A stretch of DNA of 64,000 nt from Stictocephala bisonia (lineage: Eukaryota; Arthropoda; Insecta; Hemiptera; Membracidae): NCBI GenBank assembly GCA_035578905.1, contig JAQJVL010000795.1, positions 81,001 to 145,000 on the forward strand, given 5' to 3'. The position numbers and the translations under genes are program-made. Positions 48,127-59,522 of this stretch are shown here, one piece after another. Position 1 is the first letter of the stretch. Every line of letters begins with the position of its first letter. The notes below the pieces were generated by a model, which was not told the origin of the DNA, made no database searches, and saw only the letters and a program-made list of their open reading frames with translations.

Positions 48127-48709
48127 ATGTTTTTGTCTTATTTTGTGTTTTGTATATTGCTCACCAATTCTGTCTGTTTGTATTGATCGCTTCAAAAATC
48201 ATTTGATTCATAGTAGCTAAACAATAGGCCTACATAATTTGACAACTAATAGGCAGTGACATGAAGTTGAACGTATGCTAATAAATTATCATAGAACCAC
48301 TGAAGCCAAAATCATAATCAATTTTATCTTTTACTCTGATAATGTGGATTATAAAATATATGTTATTAATATTGATTACATGTATTGGTGGATACTACAC
48401 AACATGGATTGCTATGTAGTAACCTTGTTGCCAGTAGTCAGTCAGGGACCCAGATGAATGTACATAAAATAACTATTTAATATTCATAGCAATAATGTTA
48501 ATATGTTATTAATATTATTAACACAGCTAAACAAATGTATTCTCATTAGAGATGTTACGAAATTAACATATAAATATACGAGTGTATAATTTCTGCTGTA
48601 AAAATGTGCTGCTTTAGTATCAAAAACTATTAATCGTCAGTTATATATGAATGTATTAAAATAAAAGTTCATTGTGTAGCTTGTGATTTGTGTTAATGAG
48701 TGTTAGCTG
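48127..48709. other. Unassigned spacer
   Basis: Nothing recognised; the 60-codon frame at 48275-48457 lacks motifs. Confidence 0.35.
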
Positions 48710-49020
48710 AAAAGATGTGGGCGGGAAGGTGGGCTTAAATATTTGGAAGGGGACGCGCTGAAATCATCTTGTATGTTTGAATGTAAAATCACCATGTGTG
48801 AGAGAGTGTGGGCTGAATTCTATGTGGGAGGGAGGGTGGGTGGTTAACATTTATGAGGGAGGTCAGGTGGGTTGAAATCACCACATGAGGGATGGAGGGG
48901 GGCTTAAATTTATGAGGGAAGTAGGATGGGCAGAAATGACTGAGTTTGAGAAAGTGAGATATTGTGGTCTAAAATCAGTGTGAACGAAGCAGACAAAGAG
49001 TGCAAAAAGCACCGGGTATG
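48710..49020 (+). repeat. Degenerate G-rich minisatellite with a G-quadruplex motif
   Basis: Loosely repeated phrases of the form GGGAGGTGGG, then CTGAAATCACCATGTGAG-like sequence, about five times at irregular spacing. 48826-48843 reads GGGAGGGAGGGTGGGTGG, a canonical four-run G-quadruplex motif. No coding. Confidence 0.65.
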
Positions 49021-49179
49021 AGGTAGATCAAAACGTTTTTCTCAAATACCAACTGGTAACCTGGGTAGTTATAGTTATTAGTATTGTTGATATTTGTTAT
49101 ATAAAGTTACTTTAAAGTGTTATAGTTATAATTTGTATCTTTAAATTGTTTCCAATAGTTCAATCATTTTAAATATTAA

Positions 49180-49715
49180 TCTCTATATATAAAGAGAAAG
49201 CCCTCACTCGCGCATCACTAGTAATTCTTTCACTTCCCGTAACTCTACAGAGCTGAAATGTGGTACAAATTTTTGTTGTAGGCTAAGTTGGAAAACTAAA
49301 GTATTTTCATCTTAATTAAATACTCCTAAGGGGTATTTATTAAATTAACAACAGCTGTTTTGTAAATAAATAAACATGTTTATTTTGTATGTTTGACAAT
49401 TATCCTACTGATGCATTTAGCAGTTTAAAATTATTACAATTTTTATATATATCTTTTTCTTATACGAGTAAATATTATGTATTTGCGAGTAAACATGTAA
49501 AACAGCTGTTTCAATGTAAATAATGATTTTTATAACATACCATGTTTCTTAATCTTACTGGAAGTCAAATTACTAATTATGAATGTACTAAATGCAGTTT
49601 AACTACAGTACTAATATTTGTTGTAAAAAGTTACATTCCGAGGCTGAAGGCGGAGGTGTCACGAGCGCAGAGAGTGACGGAGTCGGCATGCGAAGCTTGC
49701 AAGGGTGACCCCTAG
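49180..49715 (+). mobile_element. Non-autonomous Helitron with both termini
   Basis: 536 bp. The 5' end TCTCTATATATAAAGAGAAA follows an A (49179), and CTCACTCGCGCATCACTAG with AGCTGAAATGTGGTAC follows, as in many animal Helitrons. The 3' end has the hairpin GCATGC-GAA-GCTTGC (49687-49701), an 11-bp gap and the terminal CTAG (49712-49715), followed by T. Insertion between A and T, the 5' TC, the subterminal hairpin and the CTRR end are the standard Helitron signature, so this is well supported. It encodes no Rep/helicase and would rely on one supplied in trans. Confidence 0.85.
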
Positions 49716-50004
49716 TACTGTATATAAACCTTGACTTGGGATGGAAACCAATTTGTTGTTGCACTGTTTGAACCAAATTGTTAATTTCTCCAGGTATTTC
49801 TTAAGAAGATCATCTAATTTTACTTTCTTTAGCCAGACGTGTCAAATATTTTATAAACAAAACCTTTAAAATTGTCTTCATATAAATACACCAAAAGCAG
49901 CAGTTATACCTGTGTTTAGTCAGATTGAATGCTTCAGCCGATAAAACATCAAACTTTGACCCTGTACAAATGTTTCACTACTCCTATCCTAGCCTGAAGA
50001 AAAA
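49716..50004. other. Unassigned spacer
   Basis: Nothing recognised. Confidence 0.35.
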
Positions 50005-50140
50005 TATTTCGCCCACCTCCCTGGAGCCCAGTGCGCAGTCGCAGACGTATACACAGCTCCGGAAGGCTCAGTGTGTGCGGGTGCCGCGCTTCTGTTAGAC
50101 GTCTCTAGACGTCACCCTCTCTCACCTTAGATTTACGTCT
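50005..50140. other. GC- and CpG-richer island of about 130 bp
   Basis: Contains GTGCGCAGTCGCAGACG, GGGTGCCGCGCTTCTG and a repeated TAGACGTC phrase (50097-50117), in sharp contrast to the AT-rich flanks. It might be a degraded mobile-element end or an old regulatory island. No gene start could be attached. Confidence 0.35.
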
Positions 50141-50223
50141 AATCACCCTACTGTTTATGAAAACACATTTTTTTATTTAAAAGTTCTGTCGATTTTCAAT
50201 AACGTTTTAACAATTTATACATT

Positions 50224-50940
50224 AAAAAAAAGTGAGAGCAATATAAAAATATTGCACTTTATAATGGGGGTTTCTTATTTTACTAATAAAATGGGAAAAA
50301 TTACTTAAATTTCGCACAGTATCAATTTTTTAAAGTAACAACAATAAAATATATTATTTTATTAATTTATTTCATGTTGATTGCCGACTGTTTTGAAATC
50401 GATGGAGAACTGTACTCGGTAAGTTATTTTAATATTGTAAAATTTATTACGGAATTTTAATTTTATATATTTAAATTTAAGTTACTTTAATGTCAAAATC
50501 CTTATTTAGAACAGTGAAAAGGTTTCTTCATTCACTAAAGTTATTCAGTTTGTTGTAGTTGTGTACAATATTACATCATAAACGGGACTATTTTGTACGA
50601 ATTTGGTAAACAAATATGTTGAAAATATAATGAAGATCGCAATACGTTATGGATAATGAAGCAGCTTTTCTTTTATCAAAACTTAAAAGTCGACTGTCAA
50701 TCAGTCACATACAATTTTGGAAATTAAAGAAAGTGGGAGCAATATGAAAAAAAACTGCACTTCACAATGGGGATTTGTTGTTTACTAAATTGGGAAATTA
50801 CTTAAACTGCATAGAGTACCAACAAAAACATATAATTATTTAGTTTTTTTATTTTTATCATGTGCTGTTTTAAAATTGATGGAGAACTGGGAATTCGGTA
50901 AGTCATTTTACAGTTGTAAACAATTTTACAAATTTATGAA
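50224..50940 (+). repeat. Two diverged copies of a segment of about 220 bp, offset about 496 bp
   Basis: Copy 1 (50224-50460) and copy 2 (50720-50940) share GTGAGAGCAATAT/GTGGGAGCAATAT, a TTGCACTTTATAATGGGG-like phrase, GATGGAGAACTG and a conserved GGTAAGT (about 50419 and 50898), which is also a 5' splice-site consensus. Neither is preceded by a convincing exon. Confidence 0.7.
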
Positions 50941-51227
50941 TATTTAGCGGTAAGTTCTTTATTCTTAAAAACTACATTAAGAATAGTGAGACAGTTTATT
51001 AATTCTTTCAGTTTCAAATAAGTTTTATACTTAATTACATCTTTAAATTTAATGGGAGATTGTTTTGGAGGGAAGTAGCGAAAGATTTTTTGCAAATATA
51101 ATAGATTTGAAATACTCATTTAGTTCAAACTTTGCCGAAATATTATACAAACAAAATAGCTACTAAGAAGTAATCAATAAATAGTTACAAAAACCATAAA
51201 ATTAATATAGAAGTTCAATTAAAATAA
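50941..51227. other. Unassigned spacer
   Basis: Nothing recognised. Confidence 0.35.
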
Positions 51228-51415
51228 GACATAGTTCCAAAGAATTAGCACAAACTTTCCTCCATATAAAACACTAAAAAAAAATCAAAACATTGAAAAT
51301 TACCACTTTGATTCCCAAATATGTTTTTTTCCATAACTGAAAAACTAGTCATGTTAGAGACATGCGATGTTTATTAAAATATTTTCAATTGTAATTTACA
51401 CAACAATTATTTTTA
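51228..51415 (-). repeat. Dispersed repeat F, copy 2 (inverted)
   Basis: Reverse-complement relative of 12505-12682, including the GGAGGAAAGTTTGTGC and GGGAATCAAAGTGGTAATT phrases and the stretch around TTCAGTTATGGAAA. The 5' GT-rich part of copy 1 is missing. Confidence 0.75.
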
Positions 51416-51479
51416 TCACAACAGCTGTTAATCATATAAAACAATCAATTAATATAGCTCCATAAGAATACCATTGGAA

Positions 51480-51660
51480 TTTGGAGGCCAGTGGGACTGA
51501 TTCCTGATATCGGAGAGGAAAATACTTTCTTAGTGAGCCTCTAGGGGCCAAGATCATACATGTCTACGTACAACCATCTACGTACAAAATGTCAAGTCAA
51601 TCGGACATATGGTTTTGGAGAAATAGTGATGATTGGTAAATGGCTTATATATACATACAC
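51480..51660. other. Unassigned segment with ACGTACAA duplication
   Basis: CTACGTACAACCAT and CTACGTACAAAATG follow each other, and AATCGGACATATGGTTTTGG recalls interior sequence of Helitron-like or retroposon repeats. Class not determined. Confidence 0.3.
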
Positions 51661-51675
51661 CTAAAAGACCCTTGG

Positions 51676-52075
51676 TTTCAAAGTCTAGACAAATCTACAA
51701 ATCTGTAAGTCTACTTTTAGAGAGCACAAATTACTGTAGTTTACTCTGAATCAGTGAAATATCGGGTTTCTCGCCATATATGGTATATCCAGTGAACTGG
51801 CTATGCATTTGGTAAAATTAAATTGTAAATTTTCCGATTAAAATAAGTTTGTTCTCTTAGATAAAAAGCTTCAAAGTCTAGAGAAATCTGTAAGTCTACT
51901 TTTAGAGGGCACAAAGTACTATATTTGAATCTGAATCAATAAAATATTGTGTTTCTCGCCATGTTAGCTATGTCCTATGGTATGCATGCTTTAAAACTTA
52001 AATGTTAATTTTCGGATTGAAAACAGTTTTTTCTCTTCGATAAAAAAGCTAGATCTACTCTTAGAGTCCGTAAAT
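51676..52075. repeat. Diverged tandem duplication, unit about 185 bp
   Basis: GTAAGTCTACTTTTAGAG occurs at 51705 and 51890 (185 bp apart), each preceded by TTCAAAGTCTAGA and followed by GCACAAA, a TCTGAATCA phrase and TTTCTCGCCAT. A third partial unit begins near 52040 (GATCTACTCTTAGAG). Confidence 0.8.
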
Positions 52076-52458
52076 TAACCACTTTGATTTACACGCACAA
52101 ATTGAAAATCTAGCTCTACTCAAGGATGAAGGAGGTGAGATAGAGCAAAACGTCATAGGGTCAAAGTTATAGATCGTCTCAAATCAGGTACAGAAATTGG
52201 TGTTAGTTTTGCTGTAGAACCGTTCATTTAGCCGCTACAGTCCAATTAGAAAAACGCTGTTTTTGGCATTTAACATTTTTGACTATAAAAAGGCTACCAT
52301 CTTCGATTTACTAAGCATTTTTCAAAATCCCTTCTTATTGCACATTTACAACATAAACCCTTTGACTGTACAAAATTTCAGCCTCGTAGGCTTACTACAT
52401 TTTTAGTTACAGCGATGAGTGAATGAGTCAGTGGTATTTACCTTTTATAGGTATAGGT
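52076..52458 (-). mobile_element. Helitron-like 5' region (weak)
   Basis: Read on the minus strand it starts CTATACCTATAAAAGGTAAA, then CACTGACTCATTCACTCATC, GCCTACGAGGCTGAAATTTT. The combination of a short AT-rich start, CACTCA-type repeats and a CTGAAATTTTG phrase is similar to the 5' part of 49180-49715 and to known animal Helitron-like repeats. The TC start and the 3' hairpin were not found. Confidence 0.4.
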
Positions 52459-53377
52459 TACATTTATATAATAGTACTTCTTTACACTTAAATATGTTTG
52501 TTGTAAGTTTTACTTTACTACATCATAATGTAATACATCACACAGTTTCTAAACTAATTATGTAGCTAGAAAGGCCAAGTTAGCCACTTTAAGTAGCCAT
52601 ATTTCCATAAAGAAATTCTTTTTAACGATTTCCCTCAACACACTTTCTACTTATTCAAGTTTCAAAAATAATTTTCATAACCATTTAGACTCTAAACACA
52701 CAAGATGGCTCGAAAAGAATTGTATATAAGAAATTATGAGTAGGCAATACAACAAATAGATATGAGATAACATTGGAAACGTGAATTCAATGCAAGAAAA
52801 GAATTATTTAAGAACATGTCTTCTAGCTAAAACGAAATTTAAATACTCATCTTTATGGCAGTTTGAATCTGTAAAGAGTTGTGTTTAGTAGTGTAGAGAA
52901 TCCTTGAGTGATATTGGCTGTATAAAGAGAACAAACAAACCCATTTTGTGAGAAATTGTTTGAAGATTTGGCACATTTTGTTTACTTCTAACAAAATCCC
53001 AAGCCGTTAGCTGTACTTATTAAACTAAGTAGTACTACAGAGAAAAATAGCTTTATTTTGGCCGCAGCGAAGCCTCAGTGACAGTTATAAATATATTACA
53101 ACTAATATAGATCTTTATAGGCCAGTAGTAATAATTACTACGTTTATCCTTGAGGATTCGGGGGAAATAAGGAAGACTGACTTTGAAAGTTGTTGGTGTT
53201 ACCATCGCAAGGCAAACTGAAGAAATAACTAGTCGACACACATTCAGCGCACTATTAGATAAGACCCCTGTTTCTTTTTTGTTTGTGGTAGTGTCAAGTC
53301 TTGTGCGTGATCACTTTGACAACACGCAAAATATTGTTAGTGTTTGTTCATATGTATTATATATAATAATAATAATA

Positions 53378-53380
<3 letters not shown>
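52459..53380. other. Unassigned AT-rich stretch
   Basis: Nothing supported. Short frames around 53053-53422 are chance. Confidence 0.35.

Positions 53381-53411
<31 letters not shown>
53381..53411. repeat. (TA)n microsatellite
   Basis: About 15 TA units followed by CAG. The YIYIYI peptides it would encode are an artefact of the repeat. Confidence 0.9.
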
Positions 53412-53413
<2 letters not shown>

Positions 53414-54194
53414 TTTTTATAATATACATTATATATTATAAAAAATATAAGACAGACACCTCCATTTTTTATATGTTACTTAAACAATTTACGTATAAAT
53501 TTCACAATATTATGTGTGTAAAAAACTGTAAAGCTCAATTGAGGATAGTCAATTTAGTAGCTAAGGTGGCTTCTCTATAGAATAAGCTTTTAAGATTATA
53601 TTTATGTAATGGAAATAAATATTTTCCTTTCCTAGTCGTATTCTAGGATTTCAGTTCAATACCTGTTTATATTTATATTGGCTGATTAAATGAATATAAT
53701 GTTTACATGGAATACAATGAGTTATTAATTACAATATTTTCCTAACTCATGTCTGGCCAAGAAACAACCCCATCTCAATCACCAACCACAAAATATACCC
53801 CCTCACGACATTCTGAACAAAAAAATTTGGACATTTACTAAAATATCCGTAAAATTAATGTAATATAACTAATATTTTAAGTTACGCTCTGAAATAATAG
53901 GTATTTTATAATGTTACGTTCCAACAGGATCCGAAATAATTAGGCGATTACTGTTAAATAACTGTTACTTTAATTCATATTCGTTAATTAAACTACACAC
54001 TAAAACATATTCACAAATGTATATTACCAAACGTACACTATTAAAACTAAATTAAACCACCTATATTTACAATAATTAATGCCACTTATCACACTCGAGT
54101 TTGTGTTCGCACGATATCTGACATTCATTGGTATATTGTCACTGTTGAACACTTCCACTTTCACTTCAGGCTGAAGACACACTTCCACTGAGAT
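53412..54194. other. Unassigned AT-rich spacer
   Basis: Nothing recognised. Confidence 0.35.
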
Positions 54195-54300
54195 TGACTG
54201 ACTCGTCGGTTGAGAGGTTCTTTTTATTAAGTGCTGCTGTGCGTCTATATTTTTACAGAGGTGTTGTTCAAAATGGTTCTCAAGGTGTCTTGATTACCAT
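54195..54300 (+). repeat. Direct repeat H, left copy
   Basis: ACTGACTCGTCGGTTGAGAG, CTTTTTATTAAG, then TCAAAATGGTTCTCAAGGTG. It matches 55209-55315 at roughly 80% by eye. Confidence 0.75.
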
Positions 54301-54716
54301 CCGGGATGATTTTAGTAATAGCTGGATACTATAAAACTATTTAGGAGCTTCCAGATTGGATGAGAACCGTAAATAATTTACGGTGCATGGATAGGGGCGC
54401 GGCTCTATCGGTAATTGCTGTACATGTTAAGGTATATTTCAATAAAAATCCATAATGCATTACTTGTGGAAGTAACAAATTAAAAATTCCATTTAAATGT
54501 GCCTGAGGACAATATTGAGTTAATCAGCGATTAAATATTAGCTGAAACAAGTTGATATGAAATTTCAGTTAACCACAGAGAGATACACTCAATAAGGGTC
54601 CGTTTATTGGCCATTACATGGGCCAATAACAGATATTGATATTGTCCGTAGTTAGCCTTAGAGTAGTTGCCTTAAGGCTGTTATTATAACTGTTGTTTAC
54701 ACTGTTTACAGTATCC
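54301..54716. other. Unassigned spacer with a small hairpin
   Basis: A perfect hairpin TTATTGGCC/GGCCAATAA lies at 54604-54629 with an 8-bp loop. Nothing else recognised. Confidence 0.4.
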
Positions 54717-54830
54717 TATGCCCACTACACGTGCCAACCGTTTTACTCGCTGCGCTCGTGACCTCTCCGCTTTCAGCCATGGATTGTGAATTTTTACTAC
54801 AAATATTAAACTGCAAGTATAATAGTAATA
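54717..54830 (-). mobile_element. Decayed Helitron 3' region
   Basis: On the minus strand GCAGTTTAATATTTG, TAGTAAAAATTCACAATCC, GGCTGAAAGCGGAGAGGTCA and CGAGCGCAGCGAGT match 49605-49680 of the complete Helitron. The terminal hairpin and CTAG are lost (GGTTGGCACGTGTAGTGGGC in their place). Confidence 0.65.
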
Positions 54831-55208
54831 TGTAAACTAGTTAACAGTAACTTACTTACTGAACTTCAGTTTGCATCTACTTTTAGTCTAAATACTATAA
54901 AGGCTTTATCAGGCTGCTTGACTGGCAACAATCAAATAATGTTATTAATTTTCCTACTAAGCAATTCTCCTTTCGTTTATTTTAGCAGCTAATTATTGAC
55001 TGTATAAGCAATATATGCTACATTAGGTTACTATTGAAAGTTTAAAAAACAGTAGGGAAAAAACACTGTCTATGGATCCGAAAAGTTTAAAACCCGTCTA
55101 TGGATAAAATATTGCTGGGTACAACCAATATCTAGAACAACTACTGTAATACAGTATATGTAAAATTGCTATGAGGTACTTAATATTTTAACGTACGGTC
55201 CGAAAAAC
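54831..55208. other. Unassigned spacer
   Basis: Nothing recognised; it may include further decayed Helitron sequence. Confidence 0.35.
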
Positions 55209-55315
55209 TGACTAACTGACTCGTCGGCTGATGGGTCCTTTTTATAAAGCGTCACTGTGAGTCTAGATATTTACAGATTTATTCAAGATGGTTCTCGAAG
55301 TGTCTCGTTTACCAT
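55209..55315 (+). repeat. Direct repeat H, right copy
   Basis: ACTGACTCGTCGGCTGATGG, CTTTTTATAAAGCG, then TCAAGATGGTTCTCGAAGTG. It is about 1,014 bp downstream of the left copy in the same orientation, with the decayed Helitron region between them. Confidence 0.75.
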
Positions 55316-55478
55316 TTCTTCGAGTTTCACTCGTCACACCTGTTCATTAGTTTTTATTTTTATAATCTTTTCTTAACTTCCTAAATTACTTCCCAAAGTC
55401 TCATGACACTTTTTTTTAAAGTTACAGATAGAAAAAAACTTTAAATCTGAATAGTACTTTAGCACTGCATCAACAAAA

Positions 55479-57054
<1,576 letters not shown>

Positions 57055-57165
57055 CCATATATATAGTATATATATAATATATATATTTATATAATATACA
57101 TATCTGTCCCTCTCTCCCTCTCCTTCTCTCCATCTCCCTCTCCCTCTCCCCCCCTCTCTCTCTAA
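57055..57165. repeat. TA- and CT-rich low-complexity flank of the microsatellite
   Basis: ATATATATAGTATATATATA-type sequence, then CCTCTCTCCCTCTCC to about 57165. Confidence 0.8.
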
Positions 57166-58772
57166 CGTGAAGAAAGATATATAACGTTCTTAATACTATC
57201 GTTATTTAAATTCTAACAGCTGTTAGAATTTCATAAACATCATCCTTTACAGAACATCTGTTATGTTTTGATTAATTAATTTAAATCTCTTTCAATATTC
57301 TTCTTGTCACCAAAAAATTTACTTTCAGGGATTTCCGTGTCCTCTAGGGTGACAATGTTGAACAGTAAAAACTTTATTATGCAGCTATGATAGGGGCAAT
57401 TGTTTTGACACGCAGATCACTGAAATTGGTCAGTAAATAAGAGAGTTGCATAATCAAAAAACGGCTTCACATGAGGATACATAATTTAGACCAATTTACG
57501 CTTTTGTCATTCACTAAAAAAATGTTCTCCATTTTAATGACAAAAATCGTTGTAATAAACGAATAGGCAAATAACATTTTAGTCAGAAATATCTTTAACG
57601 GAAATTGCTGCTATTCGGAGCTCCATTATTATTCACTTCAACAATTATTAGCAGGTGGTGAAGTGGTGAAGATGAACACGTATTTTGTGGAATCGTAACC
57701 TAGCAATCGTGCCAATATAATAATGTACCACTTAACCTATAACCGATTGTGAGTTGTAGGTGTAGGTTTCATTATTTAACCCTTCAAGTGGCAATTATTT
57801 TACTCTGTAGTGGCAGGCCATTTTCAAGTATCGGGCAAACGTTTTTTTTAATTTCTAAAAAATATTTTAAAAACTTCGGATCTGTAGTGTTATATGTTTA
57901 CTCTGAAAATCAGCTATAGAATAGAAAAAACCAAAAAAGAAATACATATTTATAATGTAAAAAAACAAAACCAAAGTGTAAATATTAAGTTTTTATTTAT
58001 ATAAAAATAGGCTGGACCATGATTTTGAAAAACATAAGTTATATGTTGTGAAATGAAAAAAGATAATCATTATATTTCAAATGCTATATAGTTTTTGAAA
58101 ATATAAAGTTTATTGAAATATATGAAACGGTTTCAACTAAAGCAGCACACAAATTAAAAATTCTCGTGAAAAATGAAAAGAAAACAAACTACGTCAACCG
58201 AGTACCATCGATTAGTGATAAATCGATGTCTAAATATAAATTATAATTTCCTGAATACAACAATACCTAAATCATACAGATTCGTTAGTGATTTAGTATA
58301 ATTATATGCAAAATACTTTGGCACGTAATTAGTCTAGAAAAAAGACGATTGCCACCGCAGAGGAGAGTTAAAACATTAAATACTACCAGAATTAATTAGT
58401 ATGTAATGATAACTAAATTAGTTTATAACTTAAATTTATACACGCATAATTAATTTTACTTATTGTATTTATGATCAAGATTAACATTAATTACAGTTCG
58501 AAACAAGCGCAACTATTGACATTGTGATGTATTTATTTTGTTTGTTTGACATTATACTATTGATCACACAGAGCAAAGCTGCCCTGTGATTGATGCATTT
58601 TTATATTATACTATGAAATTGATAAATTTGAAATAAGCTAAATTGGTATTTTTATACTAATAAGTACGTAGCAATGCAAGTAGTGTAAGTGAGATACTGG
58701 AAATAAATTTAATATTGTGATTTTACGTTATACAGTCAATCCATTTATTTGTAGTAAAAAGACACATGCTAG
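57166..58772. other. Unassigned AT-rich stretch of about 1.6 kb
   Basis: No gene or shared repeat supported. Part of it may belong to the Helitron whose 3' end is at 58845, but its 5' end was not found. Confidence 0.35.
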
Positions 58773-58845
58773 GCCGAAGGCCGAGGTGAATAGGCCGCAG
58801 CAAGCGTCGGGGTTGGCACGCGAAGCGTGCAGGGGTGTCGCCTAG
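58773..58845 (+). mobile_element. Helitron 3' terminus
   Basis: GGCCGAAGGCCGAGGTG, a perfect hairpin GCACGC-GAA-GCGTGC (58816-58830), an 11-bp gap and terminal CTAG (58842-58845) followed by T. It is collinear with 49640-49715. Only the 3' end could be defined. Confidence 0.8.
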
Positions 58846-58985
58846 TTACTATATAATTTTTATATTATACAATCAGTACAATTAAACGTCACACAACACA
58901 AATTTATTACAATATAAGCACAAAATGCACAAATATTATGGTGATCGATTTCGGTGAACCACGCTCACCTTCCTCAGACCAGAGG
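58846..58985 (-). mobile_element. Penelope-type retroelement tail with hammerhead-like core
   Basis: On the minus strand CTGAGGA (58977-58971), a stem GGTGA/TCACC with a 7-base loop, then GAAA (58952-58949) matches the hammerhead ribozyme core CUGANGA-stem II-GAAA. The downstream sequence includes AATAAATTTGTGTTGTGTGA. Penelope-like elements are known to carry such minimal hammerheads near their ends, so I infer a tail of such an element. Stem I and stem III are weak by eye. Cleavage is not shown. Confidence 0.5.
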
Positions 58986-59225
58986 GATTCACAAAAGAAT
59001 CTGTACCAACACGTATTATGCTAATTAAAAAACTATTATACAATCCTAATAACATTTTACGAAATCCCAGTCAAAAACGTTTAAAAAGCCTTTATTATAA
59101 AAATGAACAAATTTTAATTTGATTTATACTACCTTTTTTATGAATGTGGACTAATTTCATAGAATTACAAAAGAGTTTGAAATTTTAAAGTCTTATAACG
59201 TTTAGTTGATAAAAAATTACGATAG
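58986..59225. other. Unassigned spacer
   Basis: Nothing recognised; possibly upstream sequence of the same tail. Confidence 0.35.
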
Positions 59226-59522
59226 GTGAATATGATTGGGGTTTCAGCGGAAAAGCCAGCAGGAAAATTTATGGAAATGAGGAAAACGGAAAAATTTATT
59301 TTTTCATAAATATATCGTTAAGGACACTCAAATTGTGCGGATTTTTGTCCTAATTACGAATAGGGCAAGGGTTTTACAATAGGGTCACTACTAAGCCCTT
59401 AAGTATCATATTCGTAAATAGTACATACAACATTCCGCACAATCTTAGAGCTCTCAATGCTATATTTACGAAAAAAATATTTTTCTTATTTTCATAATAT
59501 CCTGGGTTTTCCGTTGAAAACA
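59226..59522. repeat. Fold-back element, imperfect inverted arms of about 130 bp
   Basis: The left arm (about 59240-59370) carries CAGCGGAAAAGCCAGCAGGA, ATTGTGCGGAT and AATTACGAAT. The right arm read in reverse carries CAACGGAAAACCCAGGATAT, ATTGTGCGGAATGTTG and TATTTACGAAT in the same order. The centre is near 59390. The arms are diverged, so it is an old palindromic MITE-like element. Confidence 0.7.

Noticed and set aside
53183..53580. Two overlapping 78-79-codon frames
   Set aside because: Both run through the TA microsatellite; the YIYIYI segment is a repeat artefact.
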